This document shows positions 36,743-44,672 of a DNA stretch of 48,000 bases, piece by piece. The DNA comes from Acidimicrobiaceae bacterium (GTDB taxonomy: Bacteria > Actinomycetota > Acidimicrobiia > Acidimicrobiales > Aldehydirespiratoraceae). The position numbers and the translations under genes were made by a program. The notes beneath the pieces are model-generated. The model was not told the origin of the DNA. It made no database searches and was given only the letters and a program-made list of their open reading frames with translations. Location of the stretch: positions 1 to 48,000 of the forward strand of contig JAPOUM010000001.1 of the NCBI GenBank assembly GCA_026708645.1, given 5' to 3'. Positions within the stretch are counted from its first letter, which is position 1. The number at the start of each line of letters is the position of its first letter.

Positions 36743-36834
36743 AAAAATTGCCCACGGTCTCGACAGCGACTGCTCGCTGAGTGGCTAGTAAGTTGAGTGA
36801 CTAATAAAGCGACCAAGCAGGGGAGTGCTGCGCA

Positions 36835-37653
36835 ATGAGCAAAGTCATACTGATCACTGGAGCGTCATCGGGCATGGGCCGTGAGGCCGCGGTGCTGCTG
36901 GCAGAGAAGGGTCATCGGGTCTATGCCGGCGCCCGCCGGACGGATCGCATGGCCGACCTCGTCGACCACGGCATAGTCCCAGTCGAGCTCGACGTCTCCA
37001 AGAGCGACGACAACGAGCGGGTCGTCAAGCAGGTGATCGACAGCGAGGGCCGCGTCGACGTGCTGATCAACAATGCGGGTTTCGGGCTCTACGGTCCTGT
37101 CGAGGAGGTGCCGCTAGACGAAGCCAGATACCAGTTCGAGGTGAACCTCTTCGGCTTGGCGCAGCTCACTCAGCTCGTGCTGCCGCATATGAGAGCTCAG
37201 GGCTCTGGACGCATCGTCAACATCTCCTCGATGGGAGGGCGGGTCTACACGCCTCTGGGCGCCTGGTATCACGCCACCAAGCACGCACTGGAGGGCTGGT
37301 CTGACTGCCTGCGCTTCGAGACCAAGCCCTTCAACATCGATGTGGTGCTCATCGAGCCCGGCGGCATCCGCACCGAGTTCACCGAAGTCCTCGGCGCCCA
37401 TATCCAAAGCCGCGGTGCCGATTCCGCCTACAAAGCACAGATAGAGCCGTTCCAGCGGATGATGGAAGACCCGCGCATGGCCAGCCGCGGCACCGACCCC
37501 AAGGTTCTGGCGCAGGTCTACGTGGAGGCTGCCACGACCGACAAGCCGCGTCGCAGATACGTCAAAGGCATGATGGCTCGCCCGACTATGCAGTTGCGCA
37601 AATGGCTAGGAGACGGGCCCTACGAGATGCTGCTGCGCCGCATGTTCCGCTGA
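36835..37653 (+). CDS. Short-chain dehydrogenase/reductase
   Basis: A 272-residue classical SDR oxidoreductase. The cofactor motif is TGASSGMG (8-15), with ARR after the second strand suggesting NADP(H) (inference). NNAG lies near 83-86, the catalytic serine in NISSMGG, and the catalytic Tyr and Lys in YHATK. The substrate cannot be told. The C-terminal extension after about residue 200, ending in LLRRMFR, is basic. The ATG is preceded by GGGGAG nine bases upstream. Confidence 0.88.
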   Translation: MSKVILITGASSGMGREAAVLLAEKGHRVYAGARRTDRMADLVDHGIVPVELDVSKSDDNERVVKQVIDSEGRVDVLINNAGFGLYGPVEEVPLDEARYQFEVNLFGLAQLTQLVLPHMRAQGSGRIVNISSMGGRVYTPLGAWYHATKHALEGWSDCLRFETKPFNIDVVLIEPGGIRTEFTEVLGAHIQSRGADSAYKAQIEPFQRMMEDPRMASRGTDPKVLAQVYVEAATTDKPRRRYVKGMMARPTMQLRKWLGDGPYEMLLRRMFR

Positions 37654-37812
37654 CCCCTTCCCGACGAGGGCTGACCGCCGACCCCGAGCGCTCCGAGGGC
37701 GAGGCTGCGGGTTTTGTCGGTTGTGGTGTGCAGCCTCCCCGGGTTCGACTGATGGCGCGCTGCTCGCCGGCTTCACAATTCTCAGCTTCACAATTCGATG
37801 GTTCAGTTACGC

Positions 37813-38076
37813 TCAGCTTGGTCTAACCAGTTCGTCTAACCAGTCCTGCGCTATGGACGCAAGGCGACGCACGTTAGCGAAAATCGCGCCGACGAAGGCC
37901 AAGAACACACCGACCGCCTTGTCGTTGTAGACCAGATACACCGATCCGGCTAGATCCAGCACCGCAAAGCAGAAATCGCTGACCGCATAGATGATCGCGA
38001 GGACGAACTGGCGTCGGTTCTTGTCCTGGGCAGCAGCAAGCGCTGCTCGCCATCGCTCATCAGGTATGTCAGCCAT
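37813..38076 (-). CDS. Small two-helix membrane protein
   Basis: An 87-residue protein. Residues about 1-22 are soluble and charged, two hydrophobic segments follow (about 23-47 and 53-70), and the C-terminus is amphipathic (RRLASIAQDWLDELVRPS). It matches no family I know. Its ATG directly abuts the stop codon of the 57-residue gene upstream (TAGATG), so both are probably translated together. Such small membrane proteins can be toxins, holin-like or regulatory, but nothing decides this. The 3' end contains two copies of GTCTAACCAGT. Confidence 0.6.
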   Translation of the reverse strand: MADIPDERWRAALAAAQDKNRRQFVLAIIYAVSDFCFAVLDLAGSVYLVYNDKAVGVFLAFVGAIFANVRRLASIAQDWLDELVRPS

Positions 38077-38250
38077 CTACGCTGGCCGTTGACGGACAGC
38101 CTCGATATTGCGTTCGACCTCGGCTACGACGTCCTCTGGAGTCCAGTTCTGCAGCTCCAGCGGCCTGTGGATGCTCAGCAGTTCAGCAATCAACCCGAAC
38201 ACGTTACGACGGCGGGCGGTCGACGACGTGACGGGCGTTTCGGGTGCCAT
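38077..38250 (-). CDS. 57-residue protein, first gene of small operon
   Basis: ATG 38250 to TAG 38077 encodes 57 residues: a polar Thr/Ser/Arg-rich start (MAPETPVTSSTARRR), then NVFGLIAELLSIH and WTPEDVVAEVERNIEAV, likely two short helices. GAAGAGG lies six to seven bases before the start. It has no recognisable family. The stop is directly followed by the ATG of the 87-residue membrane protein. The pairing of a small soluble and a small membrane protein could be an antitoxin/toxin or a regulator/effector pair; this is speculation. Confidence 0.55.
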   Translation of the reverse strand: MAPETPVTSSTARRRNVFGLIAELLSIHRPLELQNWTPEDVVAEVERNIEAVRQRPA

Positions 38251-38293
38251 TAGACCTCTTCCCGACTCGCAGAGATAAGCTGTCCCTAAGCTT

Positions 38294-38368
38294 GATGTAC
38301 AGCTACATCACTATAAGTACATCACTATAGTGCAACTACTTGAATGCCAGTACAGCTACTTGAATGCC
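38294..38368. promoter_or_regulatory. Cluster of direct and inverted repeats upstream of the small operon
   Basis: GATGTA/TACATC form a 6-bp inverted repeat (38294-38309). TACATCACTATA occurs at 38304 and 38318. CTACTTGAATGCC occurs at 38336 and 38356. All lie 44-118 bases upstream of the 57-residue gene and are AT-rich, so they may be operators or regulator sites. Confidence 0.55.
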
Positions 38369-38634
38369 GCACGGTGGCTCTCATGCCGAGCTAACTGACG
38401 ACCGCTTCGAGCTGGGTCTGACAGCGGCACCGCCGTAGCGAGCAACGGCAGGAATGGCGCCATTGCGACGCAACGCACGCTTGCCAGTGGGCGCACGCCC
38501 GGTCGATGTTGTCGCCTCCGGCGCTGCACGAGGATTGGCGGAGGCCCGCTCGAGTCGGGTCATGCCGGCTTTGGCGGGGTTTGACGGGTGACCATCCGGC
38601 GCCGGGCCGAGAGGTTTGACCGCCGCGGAATGTC
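38369..38634. other. Intergenic stretch, nothing recognised
   Basis: 266 bases between the repeat cluster and the ADP-ribosylglycohydrolase stop. I see no convincing gene or structured element; open frames here are antisense or out-of-frame extensions of neighbours. Confidence 0.5.
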
Positions 38635-39741
38635 TCAGGGCGCCAGCATGCCGACTATGCGGTCGGCGTACTCTTCGAGCGGTCGCCGTTCGGGCCATGC
38701 CACCTGATCGTCGAGCACGTCGGTATTCGGCTTCCAGGAGCGGATCTCGGCTGTGCGTTCCCGCCAGCGTGAAGGAATGCCGCTCAGCCCGAAACGCGCT
38801 CCGAGGGCCGCGCCTGCAGGCGGAGCGTTGCTGTCGGTGTCGCCGCCCGCGTTGAGGATGGTCACGAGCCCGTCCTCGACGCTGCGCGCATGGCGTGCGG
38901 CCCACAGCACCGCCGACATGGCCTTGGGCGCATAGCCGATGCCGTTGCAATCCAGTTTCAGGTCGTAGATGTTGGCGTTGCCGGCAAAAGCTGCCTCGGC
39001 AGCGGCCGACACGTCGTCCGGCGGTTCGGCGGGCAAGTCCGGATGGGCCAGGCTGCCTCGCGTCGAGTGCAGGGCCTCTGAGCAACGCTCTATCAGCGTC
39101 GCAGCCTCGACCTGGCCTGTGCGAAGGCAGTCAGCGATAGTGAAGTCAGCGAGAAGGGTCGACCACACGCATCGGGGATCCCAATGCGTGACGACCGCTG
39201 AGGTCACACTGTTGCGGGCCAGAGCCTGCTCGTCGTGCATCCAGCGCAGCGCCACTGGGCCGCAGCGCATCACCGAGCCGTTGCCTGCGCTCTCGCCGCC
39301 TGACTCTTCCCAGTGAAGCCGGGCGGCTTCGTCGGCTGCGACGCCGCGAGGTTCACGCGGCGCCGTGACCGAAGGATCCCAGAATCGTCTGGAGTTCATC
39401 CAGATGCTCAGAGGCTCAGAGCCTCCGTAGAGGGTCAGAACCGCGTGGGTCAAGCCGCCCATGCCGGCGCCGTTGATCTCGCCCCAGCGCCAGAACCGTT
39501 CGGCGAGGTCGGCGACTTCGAGGTCTCTGTCCCCTGAATCAGCGATCGCCTCGGCCAGCAGGATCGCCTGAGCGAGGTCGTCGTCGTCGAGGTAGCCCTT
39601 CTTGGCGACGATCTCCCGCACGGCGCCATGCTCGCACTGTTCGTGCCGCAGGGCTCTGATGTTGAACTCCCACGGGATCCCGAGGAGGTTGCCGACTCCG
39701 GTGCCCACCATCATCCCGCGGGCTCGTTCGATCAGTTCCAA
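38635..39741 (-). CDS. ADP-ribosylglycohydrolase family protein (DraG-like)
   Basis: A 368-residue ADP-ribosylglycohydrolase, an enzyme class that removes ADP-ribose from proteins or other acceptors using a two-metal centre. Visible motifs are GTGVGNLLGIP near the start, YLDDDDLAQA (about 50-59), AGNGSVMRCGPVAL near 152, and NAGGDTDSNAPPAGAALGARFG near 295-316 (split motif with metal-binding aspartates). The start is TTG 39741, chosen because AAGGAGG lies seven bases upstream. No ADP-ribosyltransferase partner is nearby, so the substrate is unknown. Confidence 0.85.
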   Translation of the reverse strand: MELIERARGMMVGTGVGNLLGIPWEFNIRALRHEQCEHGAVREIVAKKGYLDDDDLAQAILLAEAIADSGDRDLEVADLAERFWRWGEINGAGMGGLTHAVLTLYGGSEPLSIWMNSRRFWDPSVTAPREPRGVAADEAARLHWEESGGESAGNGSVMRCGPVALRWMHDEQALARNSVTSAVVTHWDPRCVWSTLLADFTIADCLRTGQVEAATLIERCSEALHSTRGSLAHPDLPAEPPDDVSAAAEAAFAGNANIYDLKLDCNGIGYAPKAMSAVLWAARHARSVEDGLVTILNAGGDTDSNAPPAGAALGARFGLSGIPSRWRERTAEIRSWKPNTDVLDDQVAWPERRPLEEYADRIVGMLAP

Positions 39742-39748
39742 CTATCGG

Positions 39749-39755
39749 CCTCCTT
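39749..39755 (-). promoter_or_regulatory. Strong Shine-Dalgarno AAGGAGG deciding a TTG start
   Basis: AAGGAGG on the minus strand, seven bases before TTG 39741, fixes the start of the ADP-ribosylglycohydrolase. Confidence 0.7.
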
Positions 39756-39813
39756 GGGTCGTCGTTGTGCTTGGCCTCTGCGACACCGCCCTTGAGCCGT
39801 TGCTGGCCTCACA

Positions 39814-39999
39814 TCGTATGCCGCCAAATCCCAGCTTAGAGCGCCGGCGCTGCGTGGACGGCATGGCGCAGGAATTCGACCTCATGTCGTATGCCGCCAA
39901 CCGCCCAGCTTGCCGCCAATCGCCCAGCTTGCCGCCAATCGCCCAGCTTGCCGCCAATCGCCCAGCATAGAGCGCCGGCGTTGCGTGGACGGCATGGCG
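39814..39999. repeat. 19-base tandem repeat flanked by a 39-base direct duplication
   Basis: CGCCCAGCTTGCCGCCAAT repeats with a period of 19 from 39902, 39921, 39940 and 39959 (last copy partial). A 39-base block (39830-39868) is repeated at 39961-39999 with few changes, and TCGTATGCCGCCAA occurs at 39814 and 39887. No gene is apparent. Confidence 0.8.
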
Positions 40000-40170
40000 G
40001 ACCTCGTCCCGCAGCGCACCCGCGCTGGCTGTGTCCCAGCCTAGAGCGCGCTTCGCGTTTGGATGGCCTGGTCCGTGCCACATCTCCTCCCGCCCCACCA
40101 CGCGTGGGCGCTGGCTTAGGGCGCTCTTCGCGTCTGGGCAGATCGGGCTTGACTCAAGCGAGAAGGAGTA

Positions 40171-40718
40171 TTTCGCGGTCTGTGCCGTCTGGCTTGATGT
40201 TGGCTGGCTGTTGTTTGGCTGAGTTTGACGTTGATCAGCTTCTCTGAGCGGTCTGTGGCGTTCGGTTTGATGTTGGCTGGCTGTTGTTTGGCTGAGTTTG
40301 ACGTTGATCAGCTTCTCTGAGCGGTCTGTGGCGTTCGGTTTGATGTTGGCTGGCTGTTGTTTGGCTGAGTTTGACGTTGATCAGCTTCTCTGAGCGGTCT
40401 GTGGCGTTCGGTTTGATGTTGGCTGGCTGTTGTTTGGCTGAGTTTGACGTTGATCAGCTTCTCTGAGCGGTCTGTGGCGTCTGGCTTGATGTTGGCTGGC
40501 TGCTGTTTGGCCGGTCTTGATGTTGACCAGCTTCTCCGACGGGTCTGTGTCGTCTGGCTTGATGTTGGCTGGCTGCTGTTTGGTCGAGCTTGATGTTGAT
40601 CAGCTTCTCTGAGCGGTCTGTGCCGCCCGGCCTGATGCTGGCTGGCTGCTGCTTGGTCGAGCTTGATGTTGAGCAGTTCCTCTGAGCGGTCTGTGCCGCC
40701 CGGCCTGATGCTGCCCGG
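40171..40718. repeat. 73-base tandem repeat array, about 7.5 copies
   Basis: The word TGATGTTGGCTGGCTG or its variant recurs at 40195, 40268, 40341, 40414, 40487, 40560, 40633 and 40706, exactly 73 bases apart each time. Copies 1-4 are nearly identical and copies 5-8 drift, so the array looks recently expanded at its left end. Each unit contains TTGATCAGCTTCTC and GCGGTCTGT. The period is not a multiple of three, and no gene is convincing. Confidence 0.9.
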
Positions 40719-40840
40719 TCTGCTGCTGCCCGGTCTGCTGCTGGCCGGCCTGCTGTTGCCCGGCTTGCCGCTGGCTAGCTTGGCGCTATCCGGTGGTCTG
40801 CTGCTAGCCGGCTTGCTGCTGGCAGGTCTGGATGTTGGTT
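40706..40840. repeat. Degenerate 15-base repeats
   Basis: Variants of CTGCTGCCCGGTCTG follow the 73-base array directly, drifting in sequence to about 40840. They look like a separate, older repeat expansion. Confidence 0.6.
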
Positions 40841-40942
40841 CTGGTCTGGTTGCCTGCCTGTTGCCTCGCAGAGCGGCGAACAAGGCCTCGACGACTTTCC
40901 TAGTGGTTTCGTCTGTTGCCTCTCTTCCCTCCCTTGCCTCTC

Positions 40943-40969
40943 GGGGGGGGGGGGGGGGGGGGGGGGGGG
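40943..40969 (+). repeat. G27 homopolymer
   Basis: Twenty-seven G in a row lie two bases beyond the stop codon of the HNH endonuclease gene (on the minus strand: a C27 run just after TGA). It is preceded by a pyrimidine-rich stretch (about 40920-40942). The true length may be uncertain because such runs sequence poorly. Confidence 0.85.
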
Positions 40970-40971
40970 AT

Positions 40972-43005
40972 TCACCACAGTTTGGCCGGGTCTCTGGCTC
41001 TGACTGAGGTTCTGTTCGGGCTAGTTTTTCTCTCGGCCCGCCCCGGCGATCGCCGGCGCCGTAGTGGCGGCTTTGGTTCTGGTGGATAGTCGTCTGCGCA
41101 GGCGGGCCCGTGGCGGGGTTGCGTGGCTGCGGTCAGGTCGTCGGGCGGGTGCAGTGTGTGGCTGCCGTCGGCGTGCTCGTGGATGCGCCAGTTGTGGTGA
41201 TGGATTTTGTGGTGGCAGTTCCAGCAGACCATGATCAGGTTGTCGAGGCTGGTGGCGCCTCCTTGTGAGTAGGGGGTGATGTGGTGGGCTTGGCACATGC
41301 CCGCCGGCGCCCCGCAGTGGAAGCAGCCGCCGTAGGTGGCGAGCAGTGCCTGCCATTGAGTGTTCGACACTGTGCGTCGTGAGCGGCTGCGCCAGATGGC
41401 GTCACCGGCACGGTCGAACACCAACCCGCTCCAGCGGGCGTTGCAGGACAGTTCATCCAGCACCGCGGCGGGGAGTTTTGATCCGTCGGAGAGTTCGCCG
41501 ATGAGTTCGCCGGTGGTGTCGTCCACATGGGCGAGCACTGTGATGTCAGCGACCCAACCGCCGCTCGCGCCGCTGCTGTCAGCGTTCTCGTCTGCGCTGG
41601 TGGCATCGGCGCCGGTGGCGTCCTCGCTGTTGGCGCTGGCTGCGGCGTCTGTGCTGTGGGGGTGTTGAGCGCAACCGCTACCAGCGTCGCTGCTGTCAGT
41701 GTTGCCTGGGTTGGCGCTGGCGGTGTCTGCACTGCTGGTGCAGACCGCTGCATCTGTGTCCCTGTCGGCTGGTTGCCGCGTGCTGTAAGCATCCTCACAC
41801 TCGTGAACCGTGGCGGCCGTGTCGCCGCGGCAAGCGCTCGCCTCACAGCCGCCGGTTTGAGTGGCGCCGCTGCTGGTGATGCTGCTCATCGAACTGTCGT
41901 TGTTCGCTGTGTCTATGGCTGCGCGGTGGATGTCGTCGCCGGTTTGTGAGCCGCTGCTGCCGTCGTTGGCTGGATCGGTTCCTGAGCCGGTGCTGGTCGC
42001 GGCGTCTGTGTTGTGGGAGGGTTGAGCGCACTCGCAGCCGGTGCTGTCTGGGGTTGCGATTGCGCCGCTGTCGGTGATGCTGTTCATCGGGCTGTCGTTG
42101 TTCGCTGCGTTTGCGCTTAGAGGGTCGCCGTGGGCGCCGCTCGTGCGGTTGCTGGTCGCGGTGTCTGTGCTGCTGCGGGTGCTGTTGTTTGCAGCCTCTC
42201 TGGCCGGGTTGTGTTTGTTGGAGACGTCTGATCCGAAGCCTGTGCTGCGGTGGCTGCGTTTTGAAGCTTCTGCGTTCTGCCCGCAGCTGGTGCTGGTTTG
42301 GGTGGTGTGGTGTTGCAGGGCGTCGGCCATGCATTGCGGGAACTTGCGCCGATCAGACTGCGGGAGTTTCTTGTCGGCGTCAAGGAGTCGGCTGGCGGTG
42401 TGTCGCAGCCGGTTGCGGATGCGTGTGCCGGTGATTTTGTCGAACTCGCCGTGCAGGCGCACCATGCCGTCTTCGGTGTCGTGCATTCTCAGGTAGCGCT
42501 TGGCGCGTTGGCGCAGGTACTCCGCTGTGCCGTCATCAGCCTGATGCGCGCCGATCCAGCGTTGCGCGGTGCGTGCGAACTGCTCGGGGCGCATAGACCG
42601 GGCCTGCGCCAACAACCCAGCGTCTCCGGCGACGGCAGCAGAATCGGTTCTGGTGATCGCGTCGGCTAGGCGTCGGGCGTTGGCTTGTGGCACGTCACCG
42701 GCTTGCACCGCGTCACGCAGTTCCGGCACCTTGTGCAGCGCTGTTGCGGTGGCGACCTGGCTGCGAGCCTCCTGCTGCGACAGGCCTGCGGATGCTGCCA
42801 GGATCTCGGCGCCGCCGTCGCCGTGGCGTTCCCGTCGGGCGATCTGCTCCGCGGCGGCGGTCTGTGCGGCGCCGACTGCGGCTGTGACAGAGCGGGTCGC
42901 GGTCAGCACCCGACGCAGTTCGGCGGTGCTCGCGGTGCCGGTGTTGACTGCGGCCAGCAGGTGGGCGGCGGCTGTTTCGGCTCGTCGGGCGGCTTCTAAA
43001 ACCAT
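40972..43005 (-). CDS. DUF222 / HNH endonuclease with low-complexity linker
   Basis: A 677-residue protein from ATG 43005 (ATG 43035 would add ten residues). The N-terminal DUF222 part (about 1-245) is alanine-rich and helical. A low-complexity linker (about 245-480) is rich in Ser, Thr, Asn, Asp and Ala with imperfect repeats such as ANNDS(S/P)M(S/N)SIT and (D/S)SGA. The C-terminal HNH nuclease shows CFHCGAP, QAHHITPYSQGG, LDNLIMVCWNCHHKIHH. This is the 13E12-repeat family of actinobacteria, often present in several copies and treated as mobile-like. ATG 43005 is preferred because TATACT lies seven bases before it. It is divergent from the recombinase-led operon. Confidence 0.82.
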   Translation of the reverse strand: MVLEAARRAETAAAHLLAAVNTGTASTAELRRVLTATRSVTAAVGAAQTAAAEQIARRERHGDGGAEILAASAGLSQQEARSQVATATALHKVPELRDAVQAGDVPQANARRLADAITRTDSAAVAGDAGLLAQARSMRPEQFARTAQRWIGAHQADDGTAEYLRQRAKRYLRMHDTEDGMVRLHGEFDKITGTRIRNRLRHTASRLLDADKKLPQSDRRKFPQCMADALQHHTTQTSTSCGQNAEASKRSHRSTGFGSDVSNKHNPAREAANNSTRSSTDTATSNRTSGAHGDPLSANAANNDSPMNSITDSGAIATPDSTGCECAQPSHNTDAATSTGSGTDPANDGSSGSQTGDDIHRAAIDTANNDSSMSSITSSGATQTGGCEASACRGDTAATVHECEDAYSTRQPADRDTDAAVCTSSADTASANPGNTDSSDAGSGCAQHPHSTDAAASANSEDATGADATSADENADSSGASGGWVADITVLAHVDDTTGELIGELSDGSKLPAAVLDELSCNARWSGLVFDRAGDAIWRSRSRRTVSNTQWQALLATYGGCFHCGAPAGMCQAHHITPYSQGGATSLDNLIMVCWNCHHKIHHHNWRIHEHADGSHTLHPPDDLTAATQPRHGPACADDYPPEPKPPLRRRRSPGRAERKTSPNRTSVRARDPAKLW

Positions 43006-43012
43006 AAACAGT

Positions 43013-43018
43013 AGTATA
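43013..43018 (-). promoter_or_regulatory. -10 element TATACT, leaderless
   Basis: TATACT on the minus strand, seven bases before ATG 43005, predicts a leaderless HNH mRNA and argues against the ATG at 43035, which would overlap the promoter. Confidence 0.5.
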
Positions 43019-43081
43019 GGATAGGTGTGTGACATTCACACTTATCTCATGAAAAAATCTTATTTAAATCAACGTATCCGC

Positions 43082-43087
43082 TAATAT
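43082..43087 (+). promoter_or_regulatory. -10 element TAATAT, leaderless
   Basis: TAATAT lies six bases before ATG 43094 of the recombinase-fragment gene, in an AT-rich region shared with the divergent HNH gene. Confidence 0.5.
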
Positions 43088-43093
43088 CGAGTT

Positions 43094-43291
43094 ATGCCAA
43101 CAACACAGAACCCCGACCGGACGCCAGCCCGGACGCTCGCCTATCTGCGCTGCTCGACCGACGAACAAGCCGAGAGCGGTCTCGGGCTGGACGCACAGCG
43201 TCGCGCCGTCGAGATGTGGGCAGCCGCCACCGGGCACGACAGCATCGAATACGCCAGCGAGAACGGCCTGAGCGGCTCGGTCGTCCCGTGA
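43094..43291 (+). CDS. Truncated serine-recombinase N-domain
   Basis: Sixty-five residues match the first part of a serine recombinase: AYLRCSTDEQ contains the catalytic serine (Ser22), and LGLDAQRRAVE the next conserved helix. The protein stops at NGLSGSVVP, so the downstream arginines needed for strand exchange and the DNA-binding domain are absent. It cannot recombine DNA alone. The stop overlaps the next gene's start as GTGA, which argues that this short form is translated as it is, rather than being random debris. It may bind or regulate a full recombinase, or be a decaying gene. Confidence 0.65.
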   Translation: MPTTQNPDRTPARTLAYLRCSTDEQAESGLGLDAQRRAVEMWAAATGHDSIEYASENGLSGSVVP

Positions 43292-43533
43292 GCGACGAGA
43301 CCGTGCGGATCGCCGCCGCTATGGACTTGCTGCCCGGCCACACCAAGCGCAACGGCGCACCGAACTGGTCGAGCGTCGCCCGTGCGCTGGCGCTCAACGG
43401 GATCACCGACGCCGACGGCGAGCCGCTGCCCGGCCAGCGCGTGAAGCGCGCCGTGGCCAGCGCCCGGCTCACCGCCCGGCAAGCTGAGCGCCGAGCCCGA
43501 CTCGACGCCGCCGAGCGAGCGGCGGCGCTGTGA
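43288..43533 (+). CDS. Small basic, possibly DNA-binding protein
   Basis: An 81-residue protein from GTG 43288, overlapping the recombinase stop by four bases. NWSSVARALALNGITDADGEPL followed by QRVKRAVASARLTARQAERR (split near residues 29-70) resembles the C-terminal segment of large serine recombinases or a helix-turn-helix. Together with the 65-residue gene it may be a split recombinase missing its middle part. Its own stop overlaps the following start as GTGA (43530-43533). Confidence 0.5.
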   Translation: MSDETVRIAAAMDLLPGHTKRNGAPNWSSVARALALNGITDADGEPLPGQRVKRAVASARLTARQAERRARLDAAERAAAL

Positions 43534-44672
43534 CATCGCACCACGACACCGCCGACCGGATCGCCAGCGGCGACCCGGCGGCGCTCGCGCCCGACGCCAG
43601 CACCATCGTCATCGCCCGCATCATCACCGCCGACGGGGGCTGCGACCGAGAGATCACGTCCGCACCCGGCTCGCCGCTGCTGCTCGACTGGAGCACGCTC
43701 GGCGTCTGGTGCCCGGACGGGATGCGGACGCTGGTGCTGCACCCCTACGACGCCGGTCGCCGCATCGCGCTCGCCGCCGGTGCTGTCGCCGAGATCAGCA
43801 CCGGCCACATCGACGCCCGCAGGCGTGTCGTCGCCCGGATCATCGACGCCGACGGGCGCATCATCACCACCATCGACGGCCTGCCAGGCGAGCCGCTGCT
43901 GCTGCACCCCGACGACGAAGGGCGCATCATCGACGCCGCTGGCCACGTCATCACCACCATCGACGGCCTGCCAGGCGAGCCGCTGCTGCTGCACCCCGAC
44001 GACGACGGGCGCATCATCGCCGTCGCCGACGGGGCGGTGCTGCACGTCATCACCACCATCGAAATCGACGACATCAACTACGTGCTCACCCCCGAGATCG
44101 ACGACGTGCTGCTCGCCGACGTGGCAGCCGACGGCGACGACGCCTGCACCCCCGCCGAAGCGGCTGCTGCCGCGGCGGCGCTGATGCGCTGGTGCCATGC
44201 GACCGCTGCCAACACCATCATCGTCGCCCGGATCATCGACGCCGCTGGCCACGTCGTGCGAGCCATCAGCAGCCGCATCGGCTCGCCGCTGATGATCGAC
44301 CGGCGCACGCTCGGCGGCTGGTGCCCGGACGGCATGAAGCCGCTGCTGCTGCACCCCTACGACGCCGGGCGCAGCATCAAGCTCGCCGACGGGGCGGTGC
44401 TGCACGTCATCACCGTCGCCGACACGATCGACGACGTGCTGCTCGAGGACGTGCTGATCGCCGACGTGATGATCGACGACGGCACCGTCGACGGCACCGT
44501 CGACGGCGACCCCATCCGGGGGCTGCTGCTCGACGAGACCGTCCGACGGCTCGACGATGCGGAACCCCCGACATCCGACGACGTGCTCCATATGCTCTAT
44601 AAGCTCACCGACGACATCACGACCGGACGCATCACGTCGCTGCTGGCACGCCAGATCGCCGCCAGCGCATGA
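43530..44672 (+). CDS. Acidic internal-repeat protein of unknown function
   Basis: A 380-residue protein with four related repeats in a long-short-short-long order. Each begins with an RIIxAxG motif, then a (S/E)PL(L/M) strand, and ends in LHPxDxGR. The long ones (about 30-77 and 234-281) also contain the GG/GVWCPDGM insert; the two short ones (103-131 and 132-160) are almost identical. The two short copies differ by only a few bases at the DNA level with a period of 87, so they are recent. The C-terminus has runs of Val/Ile/Asp. No family is recognised; a beta-rich repeat fold is possible. GTG start and ATGA end overlaps link it to both neighbours. Confidence 0.6.
   Translation: MTSHHDTADRIASGDPAALAPDASTIVIARIITADGGCDREITSAPGSPLLLDWSTLGVWCPDGMRTLVLHPYDAGRRIALAAGAVAEISTGHIDARRRVVARIIDADGRIITTIDGLPGEPLLLHPDDEGRIIDAAGHVITTIDGLPGEPLLLHPDDDGRIIAVADGAVLHVITTIEIDDINYVLTPEIDDVLLADVAADGDDACTPAEAAAAAAALMRWCHATAANTIIVARIIDAAGHVVRAISSRIGSPLMIDRRTLGGWCPDGMKPLLLHPYDAGRSIKLADGAVLHVITVADTIDDVLLEDVLIADVMIDDGTVDGTVDGDPIRGLLLDETVRRLDDAEPPTSDDVLHMLYKLTDDITTGRITSLLARQIAASA

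Noticed and set aside
38381..39085. 234-codon minus-strand frame downstream of and overlapping the ADP-ribosylglycohydrolase
   Set aside because: Out of frame with a gene that has clear motifs; Arg/Pro/Ala-rich composition is typical of shadows here.
40171..40718. CRISPR array
   Set aside because: The whole 73-base unit is repeated, with no variable spacers between constant repeats, and no cas genes are nearby.
40308..40883. 191-codon minus-strand frame through the 73-base repeats
   Set aside because: The 73-base period shifts the frame at each unit, so the peptide is not a true repeat protein; openness depends on one mutated TGA.
43006..43093. Possible recombination attachment site next to the recombinase fragment
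   Set aside because: The region is AT-rich and explained by two divergent promoters; no direct-repeat ends mark an inserted element.
43092..44591. 499-codon minus-strand frame
   Set aside because: Antisense to the overlapping-gene operon; Val/Asp/His-rich low complexity explained by the repeats on the plus strand.
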